Shown in pieces: positions 1-9,193 of a stretch of 64,000 nt of DNA. Each line of letters starts with the position of its first letter. Position 1 is the stretch's first letter. The notes beneath the pieces were generated by a model. That model was given only the letters and a program-made list of their open reading frames with translations, was not told the origin of the DNA and searched no databases. A program made the translations under genes and the position numbers. This DNA is from Gallionellaceae bacterium (lineage in GTDB: Bacteria; Pseudomonadota; Gammaproteobacteria; Burkholderiales; Gallionellaceae): NCBI GenBank assembly GCA_030823955.1, contig JAVBYO010000008.1, positions 62,001 to 126,000 on the forward strand, read 5' to 3'.

Positions 1-1740
1 TTCATGCAACCGCCCGCCCACGGTATGGAGTACCGCTTCGATATGCGACGGCTCGAAGTCGCGGTCTCTCAGATAACCGCGCAGACGATCCAGCATGAAA
101 CCTTCGATGTCCTTGGCGACCGAGGCAGCCAACATACCGGCGGGGAAATTCTCCGCCGAGATCTTGAGCAGCAAGGGTAACGGGATGTCGAGCGGGGCTT
201 CGATCAGGATACGCAGCACACCGAGTGCCTGACGGCGCAGGCCGAACGGGTCTTTGTCTCCGGTCGGAATCTGGCCGATGCCGTAGATGCCGAGCAGCGT
301 TTCCAGCTTGTCGGCCAGTGCCACCGCACAGGCCAGCTTGCCCTGCGGCAGGCTGTCTCCCGCAAAACGCGGATGGTAATGCGCTTCGATGGCTGCGGCC
401 ACATCGGCCTGTTCGCCGTCATGCAGCGCATAGTAGCGTCCCATCACGCCCTGCAACTCGGGAAATTCACCGACCATATCGGTGAGCAGGTCGGCTTTGC
501 ACAGGCGTGCGGCCAGTTCCGCAGCGGCCTTGTCTGCGCCGAGCAGATGAGCGATGCCACCCGCCAGCGTGACGATACGCGACACACGTTGCAGTTGCGA
601 CCCCAGCTTGTTGTGATAGACCACTTGGCCCAGTTTTTCGACGCGCGATTCCAGCGTCTGTTTGCGATCCTGGTTGTAGAAGAAACGCGCATCGGCCAGG
701 CGCGGACGTACCACGCGCTGATTGCCTTCGATGATGTGATGCGGGTCGCTTATCTGCATGTTGGAGACGATGAGGAATTTATTGAGCAGTTTTCCGCTCT
801 GATCCAGTAGTGGGAAATATTTCTGGTTCTGCTGCATGGTGAGAATCAGACATTCCTGCGGCACTTCCAGATATTCCTGTTCGAACTCGCCGATATAGAC
901 TTCCGGCCATTCCACCAGCGCGGTCACTTCATCCAGCAGCGTGCTCAGCACACTACGGTCCTCGTTGGATAGGCTGAGCAGTTTTTTCAGGTCGATATTC
1001 GAGTGGCCCACCCAGGTCGCTTTGAGCGATTCGGCATGGTGATCGAGCTTGAGCGCGATCATCTCGCGGCGTTTCGCGTAACTCGGCACCACATGGCCCT
1101 CGTTTTCCAGCAAGGTCTCGTAGTCGTCGGCATGGGTGATGGTGATCGCTTCCGTCGACAGGAAGCGGTGCCCCCGGGTGACGTTGCCGCTATGCAGGCC
1201 GAGCACTTCGATCGGCACGATGCGGTTGCCGTGCAGGGCGGTCAGCGCATGCACCGGGCGCACGAACTGGTGATCGCTATCACCCCAGCGCATCAGTTTG
1301 GGAATGGGAAGTTTCTTCAGTGCATGGATGATGATCTCGGCGAGGCACTCGTCCAGAGCTTTGCCTTTTTGCGCAATCTGGGCCACGAAATATTCCGCTT
1401 TGCCGTCGCCAACACGTTGCAATTGCTCGAAGGTTGCGTTGGCGGAGCGCATAAAGCCTTCCAGTGCTTTGGAAGGTTTGCCTTCCGCATCCAGTCCTGC
1501 GCTCACTGCGGGCCCTTTGCGTTCGATCACACGATCCGCCTGCAATGCGGTCACGCCGGAGATGGTGAAGGCCAGTCGGCGCGGGGTGGCATAGGTCGTA
1601 CATTGACTGTTGCCATCCGCGAACACCTGTTCTTGCAATGTAGCGAACACTTCTGCGGCGAAGGTGGACGAGAGTCGTTCCAGTGCTTTGGGTGGCAGCT
1701 CTTCAGTGAGCAGTTCGATCAATAGGGTTTGCTTCATCAT
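1..1740 (-). CDS. glyS: Glycine--tRNA ligase beta subunit, 3' end cut off by window edge
   Basis: This is the beta subunit of the bacterial alpha2-beta2 glycyl-tRNA synthetase, which charges tRNA-Gly in the cytoplasm. Reading the minus strand from the ATG at 1740 gives an open frame of 580 codons to base 1, beginning [20 protein letters not shown], which is the typical GlyS N-terminus. Full-length GlyS is about 690-720 residues, so the C-terminal 110-140 residues lie outside the window. The ATG at 1740 overlaps the glyQ stop (ATGA); a second in-frame ATG at 1737 is an alternative. The overlap indicates translational coupling to glyQ. No frameshift or internal stop was seen. Confidence 0.95.
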   Translation of the reverse strand, partial: MMKQTLLIELLTEELPPKALERLSSTFAAEVFATLQEQVFADGNSQCTTYATPRRLAFTISGVTALQADRVIERKGPAVSAGLDAEGKPSKALEGFMRSANATFEQLQRVGDGKAEYFVAQIAQKGKALDECLAEIIIHALKKLPIPKLMRWGDSDHQFVRPVHALTALHGNRIVPIEVLGLHSGNVTRGHRFLSTEAITITHADDYETLLENEGHVVPSYAKRREMIALKLDHHAESLKATWVGHSNIDLKKLLSLSNEDRSVLSTLLDEVTALVEWPEVYIGEFEQEYLEVPQECLILTMQQNQKYFPLLDQSGKLLNKFLIVSNMQISDPHHIIEGNQRVVRPRLADARFFYNQDRKQTLESRVEKLGQVVYHNKLGSQLQRVSRIVTLAGGIAHLLGADKAAAELAARLCKADLLTDMVGEFPELQGVMGRYYALHDGEQADVAAAIEAHYHPRFAGDSLPQGKLACAVALADKLETLLGIYGIGQIPTGDKDPFGLRRQALGVLRILIEAPLDIPLPLLLKISAENFPAGMLAASVAKDIEGFMLDRLRGYLRDRDFEPSHIEAVLHTVGGRLHE

Positions 1741-2726
1741 TTAGTCTCCCCGTTCTTCAGCATCGGGAAGCCCAGTCTTTCTCTCGATTCAAAATAGGCC
1801 TGCGCTACGGCACGCGCCAACGCGCGCACGCGGCCAATGTAACCGGCACGTTCGGTGACCGAAATGGCCCCGCGCGCATCTAGCAGGTTAAAGCTATGCG
1901 AACACTTCATCACCATCTCGAAACCGGGCAATACCAAGTCCGTTTCGATCAGGCGTTTGGCTTCGCTTTCGTATTCGTTGAAATGGCGGAACAACATCTC
2001 GATATTGGAATGCTCGAAATTGTATTTCGATTGCTCGACCTCGTTCTGGTGGTACACGTCGCCGTAGGTCACCACCGTGTCACCGTTCTTTGCCCACACC
2101 AGGTCGTAGACGTTCTCCACGCCTTGCAGATACATCGCCAGACGCTCCAGCCCGTAAGTGATCTCACCCAGCACCGGTTTGCACACCAGCGAGCCGACTT
2201 CCTGGAAGTAGGTGAACTGGGTGACCTCCATGCCGTCCAGCCACACTTCCCAGCCCAAGCCCCATGCGCCCAGCGTGGGCGATTCCCAATCGTCCTCGAC
2301 GAAACGGATGTCGTGCTCCTGTGTGTTGATACCCAGCGCGCGCAGGCTGTCGAGATACAGTTCCTGAATATTGTCGGGAGAGGGTTTTAATGCCACCTGG
2401 AACTGGTAGTAATGCTGCAAGCGGTTGGGGTTCTCGCCATAGCGGCCATCCTTGGGGCGGCGCGACGGTTGCACATACGCCGCACGCCAATGCTCCGGGC
2501 CGATGGCGCGCAGGAATGTGGCGGTGTGAAAAGTGCCCGCACCAACCTCGATATCATAAGGTTGCAACAGGGCACACCCCTGTTTGTCCCAGAAATTCTG
2601 TAGTGTCAGGATGACCTGTTGAAAGCTAGGCTTGCCCAGTTTCGATGTAGACGAAACTTCCCCGTTGGGTTTTGTTGAAGATCCGTACCCGCTAGCGGGT
2701 GTTGTGATGGAACCAGAAGTGAGCAT
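1737..2726 (-). CDS. glyQ: Glycine--tRNA ligase alpha subunit
   Basis: This is the class II catalytic alpha subunit, partner of GlyS encoded immediately downstream. The core begins at about residue 35 ([17 protein letters not shown], then [19 protein letters not shown]) and carries the family run [20 protein letters not shown]. The protein is 329 residues, against about 290-310 for typical GlyQ. The excess is a Ser/Thr/Gly-rich extension of about 33 residues at the N-terminus. No ATG, GTG or TTG occurs in frame between residue 2 and the conserved core, so either the extension is real or an unusual start is used. The upstream Shine-Dalgarno sequence is weak. The gene overlaps glyS by 4 nt. Confidence 0.95.
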   Translation of the reverse strand: MLTSGSITTPASGYGSSTKPNGEVSSTSKLGKPSFQQVILTLQNFWDKQGCALLQPYDIEVGAGTFHTATFLRAIGPEHWRAAYVQPSRRPKDGRYGENPNRLQHYYQFQVALKPSPDNIQELYLDSLRALGINTQEHDIRFVEDDWESPTLGAWGLGWEVWLDGMEVTQFTYFQEVGSLVCKPVLGEITYGLERLAMYLQGVENVYDLVWAKNGDTVVTYGDVYHQNEVEQSKYNFEHSNIEMLFRHFNEYESEAKRLIETDLVLPGFEMVMKCSHSFNLLDARGAISVTERAGYIGRVRALARAVAQAYFESRERLGFPMLKNGETK

Positions 2727-2870
2727 GTGCTAAGAAAACCGGCATGATTTGCGAAGATGCGCATTTTACGGGTTTTCGGGCTGCGAAGTCACCCTTACCC
2801 GAGTGTGACAGCTTTTTCCGGGAGGTAGCAGATGGCGCAACAAGCATTCCGCCATCCGGCCCGCCCCGGA

Positions 2871-4001
2871 TCAACTAAAAAATGCCTTCACTTTATCCAG
2901 GAACGACTGTGCACGCGGACTGTGGCGCGCACTGTCCTGTTGACTGATGCTCTCAAATTCACGCAACAGTTCCTTTTGCCGCTCGGTCAGGTTGGACGGC
3001 GTTTCCACTACGACGTGGCAATTCAAATCGCCATGTGTACCGGTACGCATACCCTTGATGCCTTTGCCGCGCAGGCGGAAGATCTTGCCACTCTGGGTCT
3101 CGGCGGGGATCTTGATACTGGCTTTGCCGTCCAGTGTGGGAATCTCGATCTCGCCGCCCAATGCCGCCGTGGCGAAGCTGATCGGCATCTCGCAGTGTAG
3201 GTCGTCGCCTTCGCGCTGGAACACGTTGTGCGGGCGGATGTGTATCTCGACATACAGATCGCCGCTGGGAGCACCGTTGCTGCCGGCTTCACCGTGGCCG
3301 CTGTGGCGCAAGCGCATGCCGGTATCAATACCGGCGGGGATCTTGATCTCCAGCGTCTTGTGCTGTTTGGTGCGACCGGCACCGTGACACGAGCCGCAGG
3401 GCGAACTGATCTGCTTGCCGCTACCGTGGCAACGCGGACAGGTCTGCTGGATGGAGAAGAAACCCTGTTGCATACGCACCTGCCCGTGGCCCGCGCAGGT
3501 CTGGCAAGTGGTTGCGCTGGTGCCGGGTTTCGCCCCGGAACCCTTGCAGGTCTCGCATTCCACCATGGTGGGGATGCGAATCTGTTTTTGCGCGCCGCGC
3601 GCCGCTTCTTCCAGCGTGATCTCAAGGTTGTAACGCAAATCGGAGCCGCGATGTGCCTGAGTGCGGCCACCGCCCCCTCTGGCACCGCCGAAGATGTCGC
3701 CGAAGATATCGCCGAAATCGAAACCGCCCGCACCGGCACCCGCACCGAACGGATTACCGCCGCCCATACCGCCGGACTCAAACGCCGAGTGGCCGTACTG
3801 ATCGTAGGCGGCACGTTTTTGTCCGTCGCTTAGCGTTTCGTAAGCTTCCTTGGCCTCTTTGAAGTGCTCCTCCGCTTTCGGATTGTCCGGATTACGGTCG
3901 GGGTGATACTTCATCGCCAGCTTGCGATAAGCCTTTTTGATCTCTTCGTCCGATGCGTCTTTGTTGACGCCGAGGACTTCGTAATAGTCTTTTTTGCTCA
4001 T
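2871..4001 (-). CDS. dnaJ: Chaperone protein DnaJ
   Basis: This is the Hsp40 co-chaperone that delivers substrates to DnaK and stimulates its ATPase. The 376-residue protein has an N-terminal J domain with HPD at residues 33-35 and a Gly/Phe-rich linker around 75-115 with repeated GGxG. Four zinc-binding CxxCxGxG repeats follow ([32 protein letters not shown]), then the C-terminal substrate-binding domains. Length and order are standard. It is last in the minus-strand grpE-dnaK-dnaJ set but is separated from dnaK by an inserted four-helix-bundle gene flanked by polypurine repeats. It is probably co-transcribed from the heat-shock promoter in front of grpE. Confidence 0.97.
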   Translation of the reverse strand: MSKKDYYEVLGVNKDASDEEIKKAYRKLAMKYHPDRNPDNPKAEEHFKEAKEAYETLSDGQKRAAYDQYGHSAFESGGMGGGNPFGAGAGAGGFDFGDIFGDIFGGARGGGGRTQAHRGSDLRYNLEITLEEAARGAQKQIRIPTMVECETCKGSGAKPGTSATTCQTCAGHGQVRMQQGFFSIQQTCPRCHGSGKQISSPCGSCHGAGRTKQHKTLEIKIPAGIDTGMRLRHSGHGEAGSNGAPSGDLYVEIHIRPHNVFQREGDDLHCEMPISFATAALGGEIEIPTLDGKASIKIPAETQSGKIFRLRGKGIKGMRTGTHGDLNCHVVVETPSNLTERQKELLREFESISQQDSARHSPRAQSFLDKVKAFFS

Positions 4002-4008
4002 TGGTTAT

Positions 4009-4037
4009 GAGAAGGGAGAAGGGGGAAGGGGGAAGGG
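4009..4037. repeat. Polypurine repeat arm, family A (left arm around four-helix-bundle gene)
   Basis: An uninterrupted G/A run built from GGGAGAAGGG and GGGGGAAGGG units begins 8 nt upstream of the dnaJ start (7-nt spacer) and abuts the stop codon of the four-helix-bundle gene. Its reverse complement matches the pyrimidine tract at 4401-4430. The same units recur at 6463-6557, 20413-20512 and 56861-56939. Confidence 0.8.
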
Positions 4038-4400
4038 TTAGGGCTCGGCTCTGCGTTTTATAGATGCCGATAATCCCATTAACAATCCTGACACTTCATC
4101 CACTTTTCCGTTCAACTCCTCTGCATTGTTCAGGTAGCCCAACCTTGCGGCAAGTTCGATCAGTGTATCCAGTTCGGATAATGAGCCAGCAGCGATACTC
4201 AAAAAGTGCAGCAGTTCCTTGGTTCCATTGCGAGCAAAGCCTTCTGCGATGTTCGCTGGGACAGAAACTGCCGCACGTTGCAACTGACTCGTTAATCCAA
4301 ATTTCTCTGTGGAGGGGAATGAAGATGTTGCTGTGTATATCTCCGTCACCAACCCCATTGCTTGCTGCCAAGCTTTGAGGTCACGGTGCGCGCGCTTCAC
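4038..4400 (-). CDS. Four-helix-bundle protein (23S rRNA intervening-sequence protein family)
   Basis: The 120-residue protein contains the family core (KAWQQAMGLVTEIYTATSSF, LTSQLQRAAVSVPANIAEGF, LLHFLSIAAGSLSELDTLIE). This family was first known from ORFs inside 23S rRNA intervening sequences, and its biochemical role is not established. The predicted start is GTG at 4400, and the adjacent polypurine tract at 4401-4430 supplies the purine-rich ribosome-binding site (GGGAGAAG). The gene separates dnaK from dnaJ, normally neighbours, and fits exactly between two inverted polypurine arms, which suggests it arrived as a unit. An alternative reading is a stable resident gene next to a repeat-prone spot. 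Confidence 0.85.
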   Translation of the reverse strand: MKRAHRDLKAWQQAMGLVTEIYTATSSFPSTEKFGLTSQLQRAAVSVPANIAEGFARNGTKELLHFLSIAAGSLSELDTLIELAARLGYLNNAEELNGKVDEVSGLLMGLSASIKRRAEP

Positions 4401-4430
4401 ACTCTTCTCCCTTCCCCCTTTACTCTTCTC
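4401..4430. repeat. Polypyrimidine repeat arm, family A (right arm around four-helix-bundle gene)
   Basis: This C/T-rich tract is the inverted partner of 4009-4037. It lies directly upstream of the GTG start of the four-helix-bundle gene and, on the minus strand, provides its Shine-Dalgarno-like sequence. It stops 4 nt short of the dnaK stop codon. Confidence 0.8.
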
Positions 4431-4434
4431 GCCT

Positions 4435-6363
4435 TTATTTTTTATCCTTCACTTCAGTGAATTCCGCATCCACTACATTGTCATCTTGCGGCTTGCTTTC
4501 GGCTTGTGCACCGCCTTCGGCTCCGGCAGCTTGCGCTTTGGCTTGTTCGGCGGCATACATCTTCTCGCCCAGCTTCTGCGCTGCGGTCGCCAGTGCTTCG
4601 GCCTTGGCATCGATGGCTTCTTTGTCGTCGCCCTTCACCACTTCTTCCGCATCTTTCAATGCAGTCTCGATGGCAGCCTTTTCCTCGGCAGACAGTTGTT
4701 CGCCGTATTCCTTCATCGACTTGTTGGTGGAGTGGATCAGCGCGTCCAGTTGGTTGCGCGAGGTCACCAACTCCATCGCCTTTTTGTCTTCGTCGGCGTG
4801 GGCTTCTGCGTCCTGCACCATGCGGTTGATCTCTTCCTCGCTCAGGCCGGAGCTGGCCTGGATCTTGATCTTGTTCTCCTTGCCGGTGGCTTTGTCCTTC
4901 GCGCTCACGTGCAAGATACCGTTCGCATCGATGTCGAAAGTCACCTCGATCTGCGGCATGCCGCGTGGCGATGGAGGAATGTCGGACAGGTTGAACTGGC
5001 CCAAGCTCTTGTTGCCGGAAGCCACTTCGCGCTCACCCTGCAACACATGGATGGTCACGGCGTTCTGGTTGTCTTCGGCGGTGGAGAACACTTGCGATGC
5101 CTTGGTTGGGATGGTGGTGTTCTTCTTGATGAGCTTGGTCATCACGCCGCCCATGGTCTCGATACCCAGCGACAGTGGAGTCACGTCCAGCAGCAGCACG
5201 TCCTTCACCTCGCCTTGCAACACGCCGCCCTGGATCGAAGCGCCCACAGCCACGGCTTCGTCCGGGTTCACGTCCTTACGCGGCTCTTTGCCGAAGAACT
5301 CTTTGACCTTCTCCTGCACCTTAGGCATACGCGTTTGACCACCAACAAGAATCACGTCGGCGATGTCGGAAGAAGAAACACCAGCGTCCTTCATAGCGAT
5401 CTTGCATGGCTCGATGGTGCGTGCGATCAGGTCTTCCACGATGCTTTCCAGCTTGGCGCGGGTGATCTTCACAGCCAGGTGTTTCGGGCCGGTCGCATCT
5501 GCGGTGATGTAAGGCAGATTCACTTCGGTCTGTTGTGCGGAAGACAATTCGATCTTGGCTTTTTCCGCAGCGTCTTTCAGGCGTTGCAGCGCCAGCATGT
5601 CCTTCTTCAGGTCGATGCCGCTTTCTTTCTTGAACTCTTCCACCAGATGCTCGATCACGCGCATGTCGAAGTCTTCACCGCCGAGGAAAGTGTCACCGTT
5701 GGTGGACAACACTTCGAACTGGTGTTCGCCGTCGATCTCGGAAATGTCGATGATGGAGATGTCGAACGTACCGCCGCCCAAGTCGTACACCGCGATCTTG
5801 CGGTCACCTTCCTGCTTGTCCATACCGAAGGCCAATGCAGCTGCGGTCGGCTCGTTGATGATACGTTTCACATCCAGACCGGCGATACGGCCAGCGTCTT
5901 TAGTCGCTTGGCGCTGGCTGTCGTTGAAGTATGCCGGAACAGTGATAACGGCTTCGGTCACTTCTTCGCCCAGATAGTCTTCGGCGGTCTTTTTCATCTT
6001 GATCAGCACTTGCGCGGAAATTTCCGGCGCGGAGATATCTTTGTCGCGCACCTTCACCCATGCGTCGCCGTTCTTGGCCTTAACGATGGAGTAGGGAACC
6101 ATGGCGATATCTTTTTGCACCATCGGCTCTTCAAAGCGACGACCGATCAAACGCTTTACGCCGTACAGCGTGTTTTTCGGGTTGGTCACGGCTTGGCGCT
6201 TGGCGGCAGCACCGACCAGCACTTCGCCGTCTTCCATGTAAGCGATGATGGAAGGGGTCGTGCGCGCACCTTCGGCGTTCTCGATCACCTTAGGCTTGCC
6301 GTTCTCCATAACGGACACGCAAGAGTTGGTCGTGCCCAAGTCAATACCGATGATCTTTCCCAT
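4435..6363 (-). CDS. dnaK: Chaperone protein DnaK (Hsp70)
   Basis: This is the ATP-dependent Hsp70 chaperone of the cytoplasm, working with DnaJ and GrpE. At 642 residues it is full length. The nucleotide-binding domain starts [20 protein letters not shown] and includes [12 protein letters not shown]-type and VGGQTRMP phosphate-binding loops. The substrate-binding domain has [14 protein letters not shown], and the helical lid ends in an acidic tail ([16 protein letters not shown]). The start has a good ribosome-binding site (AAGGAAAG, 5 nt upstream). It is transcribed with grpE upstream. The 199-bp gap to grpE holds a polypurine inverted repeat, and the gap to dnaJ holds the four-helix-bundle gene. 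Confidence 0.98.
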   Translation of the reverse strand: MGKIIGIDLGTTNSCVSVMENGKPKVIENAEGARTTPSIIAYMEDGEVLVGAAAKRQAVTNPKNTLYGVKRLIGRRFEEPMVQKDIAMVPYSIVKAKNGDAWVKVRDKDISAPEISAQVLIKMKKTAEDYLGEEVTEAVITVPAYFNDSQRQATKDAGRIAGLDVKRIINEPTAAALAFGMDKQEGDRKIAVYDLGGGTFDISIIDISEIDGEHQFEVLSTNGDTFLGGEDFDMRVIEHLVEEFKKESGIDLKKDMLALQRLKDAAEKAKIELSSAQQTEVNLPYITADATGPKHLAVKITRAKLESIVEDLIARTIEPCKIAMKDAGVSSSDIADVILVGGQTRMPKVQEKVKEFFGKEPRKDVNPDEAVAVGASIQGGVLQGEVKDVLLLDVTPLSLGIETMGGVMTKLIKKNTTIPTKASQVFSTAEDNQNAVTIHVLQGEREVASGNKSLGQFNLSDIPPSPRGMPQIEVTFDIDANGILHVSAKDKATGKENKIKIQASSGLSEEEINRMVQDAEAHADEDKKAMELVTSRNQLDALIHSTNKSMKEYGEQLSAEEKAAIETALKDAEEVVKGDDKEAIDAKAEALATAAQKLGEKMYAAEQAKAQAAGAEGGAQAESKPQDDNVVDAEFTEVKDKK

Positions 6364-6415
6364 GATGCTTTCCTTTCAGTTGAATTCGTAAAAGTTTGAA
6401 CGCTTTTATTGCCTT

Positions 6416-6436
6416 GCCGCCCTACATTAGGGCGGC
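6416..6436. repeat. Hairpin upstream of dnaK
   Basis: A perfect 8-bp stem (GCCGCCCT / AGGGCGGC) with a 5-nt loop lies in the dnaK 5' leader, about 52 nt upstream of the dnaK ATG. No T-run follows on either strand, so it is not a typical terminator. It may be an mRNA structure between grpE and dnaK. Confidence 0.6.
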
Positions 6437-6462
6437 GCCGGATATTTCAAGTGTGAATCATT

Positions 6463-6557
6463 GGGAAGGGGGAAGAGGGAAGGGAGAAGAGTAACCCCGG
6501 CGCTCTTTTGTTCGGAGAGTGGTTTTTACCCTTCTCCCTTCCCCCTTTACCCTTCCC
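6463..6557. repeat. Family A polypurine inverted repeat without a gene (empty element)
   Basis: The left arm at 6463-6494 is polypurine and ends in GTAA. The right arm at 6526-6557 is its near-perfect reverse complement. About 31 nt separate them. The arms share the GGGAAGGGGGAAG and GGGAGAAG units with the pair around the four-helix-bundle gene. The element ends just before the grpE stop codon. Transcribed, it would form a stem of about 30 bp between grpE and dnaK. Confidence 0.85.
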
Positions 6558-6562
6558 AGTAT

Positions 6563-7099
6563 TTAGTCCTTCCCCTTCGCCACCATCACCAACGCCGGAC
6601 GCAGTACGCGGTCATTCAGGGTGTAGCCGCGCTGCATGACGGTCACCACGGTATTGGCTTCCTGCTCGCTCTCGACCATGCCGATGGCCTGATGCTTATG
6701 CGCGTCGAACTTCTCCCCGGCAGGATTGATCTCCTTGATGTGGAACTTCTCGAATACGCTGGAAAGCTGCTTCAGCGTCAGCTCCATGCCGCTCTTGAAG
6801 CTTTCCACGCTGGCAGTTTCCACGGCGAGACCGGCTTGCAGGCTATCCATCACCGCCAGCATCTCGTTGGAAAAACGCTCCACGGCGAATTTCTGCGCCT
6901 TGCTGATGTCTTCCTGCGCGCGGCGGCGGATGTTCTCGCCTTCGGCCTTGGCACGCAGCCAGGCGTCGTGGTGTTCCTGTGCCTTCAGCTCGGCTTGTTT
7001 AAGCATCTCTTCCATGCTGGGCATCACTTCCGGGGCGGCGTGTTCTGCGGCATTGCCCGGCTGTTGCTCGTTTTGCGGGGTGTTTTCTTTCTCACTCAT
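6563..7099 (-). CDS. grpE: Nucleotide exchange factor GrpE
   Basis: GrpE releases ADP from DnaK and acts as a thermosensor in the cytoplasm. The 178-residue protein has an acidic, low-complexity N-terminus, a long coiled-coil helix around residues 30-110 ([35 protein letters not shown]), and the conserved beta domain ending in [26 protein letters not shown]. Its start at 7099 has a strong Shine-Dalgarno sequence (AGGAGAG). It is first in the minus-strand heat-shock operon and is preceded by a sigma-32-like promoter at 7128-7154. Confidence 0.97.
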   Translation of the reverse strand: MSEKENTPQNEQQPGNAAEHAAPEVMPSMEEMLKQAELKAQEHHDAWLRAKAEGENIRRRAQEDISKAQKFAVERFSNEMLAVMDSLQAGLAVETASVESFKSGMELTLKQLSSVFEKFHIKEINPAGEKFDAHKHQAIGMVESEQEANTVVTVMQRGYTLNDRVLRPALVMVAKGKD

Positions 7100-7127
7100 G
7101 CTGCTCTCCTGTTATCGATTGGGCCGA

Positions 7128-7154
7128 AATTGGGGCGAAATTGGGCATTTCAAG
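7128..7154 (-). promoter_or_regulatory. Sigma-32-type heat-shock promoter of grpE-dnaK-dnaJ
   Basis: On the minus strand, CTTGAAA (7154-7148) is followed after 12 nt by CCCCAATT (7135-7128). This matches the sigma-32 pattern CTTGAAA / CCCCATnT closely. It lies 29 nt upstream of the grpE start and faces away from the divergent MFS gene. Confidence 0.7.
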
Positions 7155-7213
7155 GGCTGGGGCGCATTATTTTTTCGCGTGAGATAATGCGCGCCGTTCC
7201 AGAGCCCTTCCCT

Positions 7214-8365
7214 ATGTCTGCCACCAAGAACTACCACTGGCGCATCGCCGGTTTCTATTTTTTCTACTACTCCTTCATCGGGATGTTCGCGCCCTATTGG
7301 AGTCTGTACCTGCAATCCATCCATTTCGACGCCATCGAGATTTCCATCCTGCTGTCGATACAGCCGGTGATGCGCATGCTGGCCCCCGGCATCTGGGGCT
7401 GGCTGGCCGACCATACGGGCAAACGCTTGCTGGTGGTGCAGGTCGCGGCGACACTGAGTGCATTGTTCTATCTGGGGGTGTTCGTCACGACCAGTTTCTG
7501 GGGCATGTTCATCGTGCTGGCGCTGATGGCGTTCTTTTGGAGCGCCTCAATGCCGCTGGTGGAGGCCACCACGCTGACTTATCTGGGCAAGAACACAGCG
7601 CATTACGGGCGCATTCGTTCCTGGGGGTCTATCGGTTTTATCGTGTCGGTGGTGGGGCTGGGTTTTGCCTTCGACTATATCGCCATTGCGTGGTTGTTAT
7701 GGGCGGGGCTGGTGTGCGAGATCGGCATCCTGATCTTCTCGCGCCAGATTCCCAAGACCGAAGTATTGGCGCACCACACCGACAGCCAGTCGATCCGCCA
7801 GATCGTGCTGCAACCGCGTGTGCTGGCTTTGCTGGGCGCGTGTTTTCTGATGTCCGTGGCACACGGGCCTTACTACACTTTCTACTCAATCTATCTGGTG
7901 GAGCACGGCTACGCGAAGAGCGCGGTGGGCGGCTTGTGGGCGCTGGGGGTGATCTGCGAGATCGGGGTGTTCTTTGTGATGCCGGTGTTGGTGCAGCGCT
8001 TCGGCTTCACGCGCATCCTGCTTATCAGTTTCGGCGCGGCGGTGTTGCGCTTTTTGCTCATCGGCTGGACGGTGGATATCGTCGTGCTGCTGTTGTTCGC
8101 GCAGGTGCTGCATGCGCTCACCTTCGGGGCGTATCACGCCGCTTCGGTGGGGCTGATACATGAATACTTCAAAGGTCGGCATCAGTCCAAGGGGCAGGCA
8201 TTGTTCGGTAGCTTCACCTACGGCGCGGGCGGCATGTTGGGCGGCTTGGCGAGCGGGCCGATCTGGCAGCATTGGGGGGCGAGCGCCTTGTATTCGTTCA
8301 GTGCTGGCATGGCGTTGCTGGGGTTGATGTTGATGGTGTGGATGCGGCGCAGTCAGGGGAATTGA
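7214..8365 (+). CDS. MFS transporter, HcaT/LacY-like (MFS_1_like) family
   Basis: A 383-residue, strongly hydrophobic protein with about 12 predicted membrane helices, resembling the MFS_1_like group that includes HcaT-type permeases. The N-terminus MSATKNYHWRIAGFYFFYYS followed by GMFAPYWSLYLQSI is typical, as is the loop 2-3 motif WGWLADHTGKR. Substrate cannot be assigned. The start at 7214 fits family alignment; an in-frame ATG at 7187 would add nine residues. It is divergent from grpE and followed by a hairpin at 8394-8415. Base composition matches the chromosome, so it probably lies just outside the accessory island. Confidence 0.85.
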   Translation: MSATKNYHWRIAGFYFFYYSFIGMFAPYWSLYLQSIHFDAIEISILLSIQPVMRMLAPGIWGWLADHTGKRLLVVQVAATLSALFYLGVFVTTSFWGMFIVLALMAFFWSASMPLVEATTLTYLGKNTAHYGRIRSWGSIGFIVSVVGLGFAFDYIAIAWLLWAGLVCEIGILIFSRQIPKTEVLAHHTDSQSIRQIVLQPRVLALLGACFLMSVAHGPYYTFYSIYLVEHGYAKSAVGGLWALGVICEIGVFFVMPVLVQRFGFTRILLISFGAAVLRFLLIGWTVDIVVLLLFAQVLHALTFGAYHAASVGLIHEYFKGRHQSKGQALFGSFTYGAGGMLGGLASGPIWQHWGASALYSFSAGMALLGLMLMVWMRRSQGN

Positions 8366-8393
8366 AACGGTTGCTGCCGTGCCGTTTTACGCA

Positions 8394-8415
8394 CTTTTCC
8401 CGCAGGCGGGAAAAG
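8394..8415. repeat. Perfect 10-bp hairpin, REP-like
   Basis: CTTTTCCCGC, AG, GCGGGAAAAG form a perfect inverted repeat with a 2-nt loop just after the MFS gene. The core CCCGC/GCGGG resembles the family B hairpins at 30704, 39308 and 51294. It could also slow or end transcription, but no T-run follows. Confidence 0.65.
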
Positions 8416-8512
8416 GGTGGGATGAGGAGGAAACACGGGGGCGCTTTAGACCTTCCCTAACGCCATATCGCATTGCCCATTTGATTCAGGCACTTCAATG
8501 GCCTAGCTTGCC

Positions 8513-8541
8513 TTGACAAGTGTTAACTGTCAGTTTACAGT
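8513..8541 (+). promoter_or_regulatory. higBA promoter with overlapping palindromic operator
   Basis: TTGACA at 8513-8518 and TACAGT at 8536-8541 are separated by 17 nt. The inverted repeat ACTGT-N6-ACAGT at 8526-8541 covers the -10 box, where HigA would be expected to bind and autoregulate. The -10 box ends only 6 nt before the higB ATG, so the transcript is probably leaderless. Confidence 0.7.
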
Positions 8542-8547
8542 CAAAAC

Positions 8548-8817
8548 ATGATTAAGACGTTTCGTCACAAAGGCCTTGAGGCATTCTTCCGCAAAGGGAG
8601 TAAGGCTGGCATACAGCCTCACCACGCCGGAAAGCTACGCATCATGTTGGACAGTGCGAAGCGCCCGGATGATATGAACGCACCCGGATGGCGATTTCAC
8701 CTGCTGACTGGCGATCTTGCGGGACATTATTCGGTGACGGTTAACGGAAACTGGCGCATGACCTTCAGGTTTGAAAGCGGCGATGCCGAGTTGGTTGATT
8801 ATCTGGACTATCACTAG
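8548..8817 (+). CDS. higB: HigB-type toxin (RelE/ParE fold, plasmid maintenance killer family)
   Basis: The 89-residue protein starts MIKTFRHKGLEAFFRKGSKAGI and has the family features HAGKLRIMLDSAKRPDDMNAPG, FHLLTGDLAGHYSVTVNGNWRMTF and a closing VDYLDYH. HigB toxins are ribosome-dependent mRNA interferases neutralised by HigA. The gene order is toxin first, with the antitoxin 12 nt downstream, as in HigBA modules. No Shine-Dalgarno sequence is seen before the ATG, and the promoter spacing suggests a leaderless mRNA. Length is normal and the frame looks intact. Confidence 0.92.
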   Translation: MIKTFRHKGLEAFFRKGSKAGIQPHHAGKLRIMLDSAKRPDDMNAPGWRFHLLTGDLAGHYSVTVNGNWRMTFRFESGDAELVDYLDYH

Positions 8818-8829
8818 AGGATATTTGAA

Positions 8830-9117
8830 ATGAGCAGAATGCATAACCCGGCACATCCCGGCGAAGTATTGCGGGAGTGGATACCGGAAGACATGACAGT
8901 CACGAGCGCGGCAAAGGCATTGCAGGTATCCCGTGTCACGCTTTCCAAGGTGCTGAACGGAAAGGCTGGCGTAACGGCAGGCATGGCCTTGCGCCTCTCG
9001 GCGTGGCTTGGCACCACCCCGGATGTTTGGCTTGGAATGCAAACACAGTGGGACTTGTGGCAAGCCAAGCAACTGCCAAGCCCTAAGATCAAGCCGCTGG
9101 GCAGAATGGCCGCATAA
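8830..9117 (+). CDS. higA: HigA family antitoxin, XRE-type helix-turn-helix
   Basis: The 95-residue antitoxin begins with the family signature MHNPAHPGEVLREWIPEDM and continues into a helix-turn-helix (SAAKALQVSRVTLSKVLNGKAGVTAGMALRLSAWLGTTPDVWLGMQ). It neutralises HigB and probably represses the higBA promoter through the palindrome at 8526-8541. It lies 12 nt after higB with its own upstream purine-rich AGAGG. It is intact. Confidence 0.93.
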   Translation: MSRMHNPAHPGEVLREWIPEDMTVTSAAKALQVSRVTLSKVLNGKAGVTAGMALRLSAWLGTTPDVWLGMQTQWDLWQAKQLPSPKIKPLGRMAA

Positions 9118-9157
9118 TTAAAGCTGAGCTTGTCGAAGAGAGCGGCTGTTGGACTAA

Positions 9158-9186
9158 TTGACAACGCGCGAAGCTGTTGTTATCGT
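9158..9186 (+). promoter_or_regulatory. tumE promoter
   Basis: TTGACA at 9158-9163 and TATCGT at 9181-9186 have a 17-nt spacer. The ATG of the toxin gene is 8 nt after the -10 box, again predicting a leaderless transcript. ACAAC at 9161-9165 and GTTGT at 9176-9180 form a spaced inverted repeat that could be an operator. Confidence 0.55.
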
Positions 9187-9193
9187 CTCCAAC

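Noticed and set aside
1003-1725. 240-codon plus-strand frame over glyS
   Set aside because: It is antisense to a clear GlyS coding region, has no recognisable motif and its composition follows the GlyS frame.
4309-6399. 696-codon plus-strand frame opposite dnaK
   Set aside because: DnaK on the minus strand is unambiguous; long antisense frames are common opposite GC-rich, well-conserved genes. The product has no known domain.
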